Below, in pieces: positions 14,102-14,128 of a stretch of DNA of 14,128 nt. How positions within the stretch are numbered: the stretch's first letter is position 1; the number at the start of each line of letters is the position of its first letter. A program made the position numbers and the translations under genes. The notes beneath the pieces were generated by a model that saw only the letters and a list, made by a program, of their open reading frames with translations, ran no database searches and had not been told where the DNA came from. Origin of the DNA: Acholeplasmataceae bacterium (lineage in GTDB: Bacteria; Bacillota_I; Bacilli_A; Izemoplasmatales; Hujiaoplasmataceae); the NCBI GenBank assembly GCA_012515085.1, contig JAAYZB010000134.1, forward strand, positions 1 through 14,128, in the 5' to 3' direction.

Positions 14102-14128
14102 TTCTCACTGTATAGGAATATGATATAA
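14102..14128 (+). promoter_or_regulatory. Possible truncated plus-strand promoter at the right edge
   Basis: The window ends with ATGATATAA (14120-14128). If the next base is T this would be the same extended -10 as the gcv promoter, with TTCTCA (14102-14107) as a moderate -35 at 16 bases. A second TATAAT at 14076-14081 has no usable -35. A gene may begin just past the edge on the plus strand. Confidence 0.3.

Noticed and set aside
1..14128. Mobile element, prophage or defence island
   Set aside because: No transposase, integrase, att-like repeats or tRNA target were seen; genes are metabolic or regulatory with uniform-looking composition and signals.

Overview
The window looks like ordinary chromosome from a low- to moderate-GC bacterium of the Bacillota/Mycoplasmatota type (Bacilli, Erysipelotrichia or Izemoplasma/Acholeplasma-like). 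The reasons are strong AGGAGG-type ribosome binding sites, a split glycine decarboxylase (GcvPA/GcvPB), a Bacillus-like IspG, and intrinsic terminators with long T-tracts. Trp is TGG where read and gcvT ends in TGA, so the code is standard rather than the Mycoplasma TGA=Trp code. The genus is not determinable by eye. No rRNA, tRNA, CRISPR array, insertion sequence or phage gene was seen.

Layout. (1) 1-1176, minus: the first 392 residues of a divergent PTS enzyme I running off the left edge. (2) 1306-2355, plus: ispG (MEP isoprenoid pathway), divergent from enzyme I and closed by a two-way terminator at about 2363-2397. (3) 7419 down to 2396, minus: a tightly packed operon gcvT-gcvH-gcvPA-gcvPB-cvpA. 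It encodes three of the glycine cleavage components (T, H and both P subunits; the L protein is not here) plus a CvpA-family membrane protein. (4) 7463-8428, minus: a lipoate-protein ligase just upstream with its own promoter, a natural supplier of lipoate to GcvH. (5) 8501-9226, minus: a Fic-fold protein whose catalytic His is replaced by Tyr. (6) 9322-10578, minus: an unrecognised six-helix membrane protein with a cytosolic C-terminal domain, behind a perfect consensus promoter. (7) 10915-11487, plus: a TetR-family regulator, separated from (6) by an AT-rich regulatory region of about 300 bp with several dyads. (8) 13971 down to 11529, minus: a two-gene operon of a DUF1624/HGSNAT-like membrane acyltransferase and an acyl-CoA ligase, convergent with tetR across a shared terminator. 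(9) A possible plus-strand promoter at the extreme right edge points out of the window.

How it fits together. LplA, GcvH, GcvT and GcvPA/B form one glycine catabolism / one-carbon module; no riboswitch-sized leader precedes it. The acyl-CoA ligase and membrane acyltransferase suggest activation of an acid followed by acyl transfer to a cell-envelope glycan or lipid; this is inference. The 10-mer ATGATACAAT occurs as an extended -10 in front of enzyme I, lplA and fic, and gcvT has the one-base variant ATGATATAAT.

Most of the window is housekeeping. The parts most worth a second look are the atypical enzyme I, the Tyr-for-His Fic protein, the unknown membrane protein with its operator-like promoter, and the ligase/acyltransferase pair.
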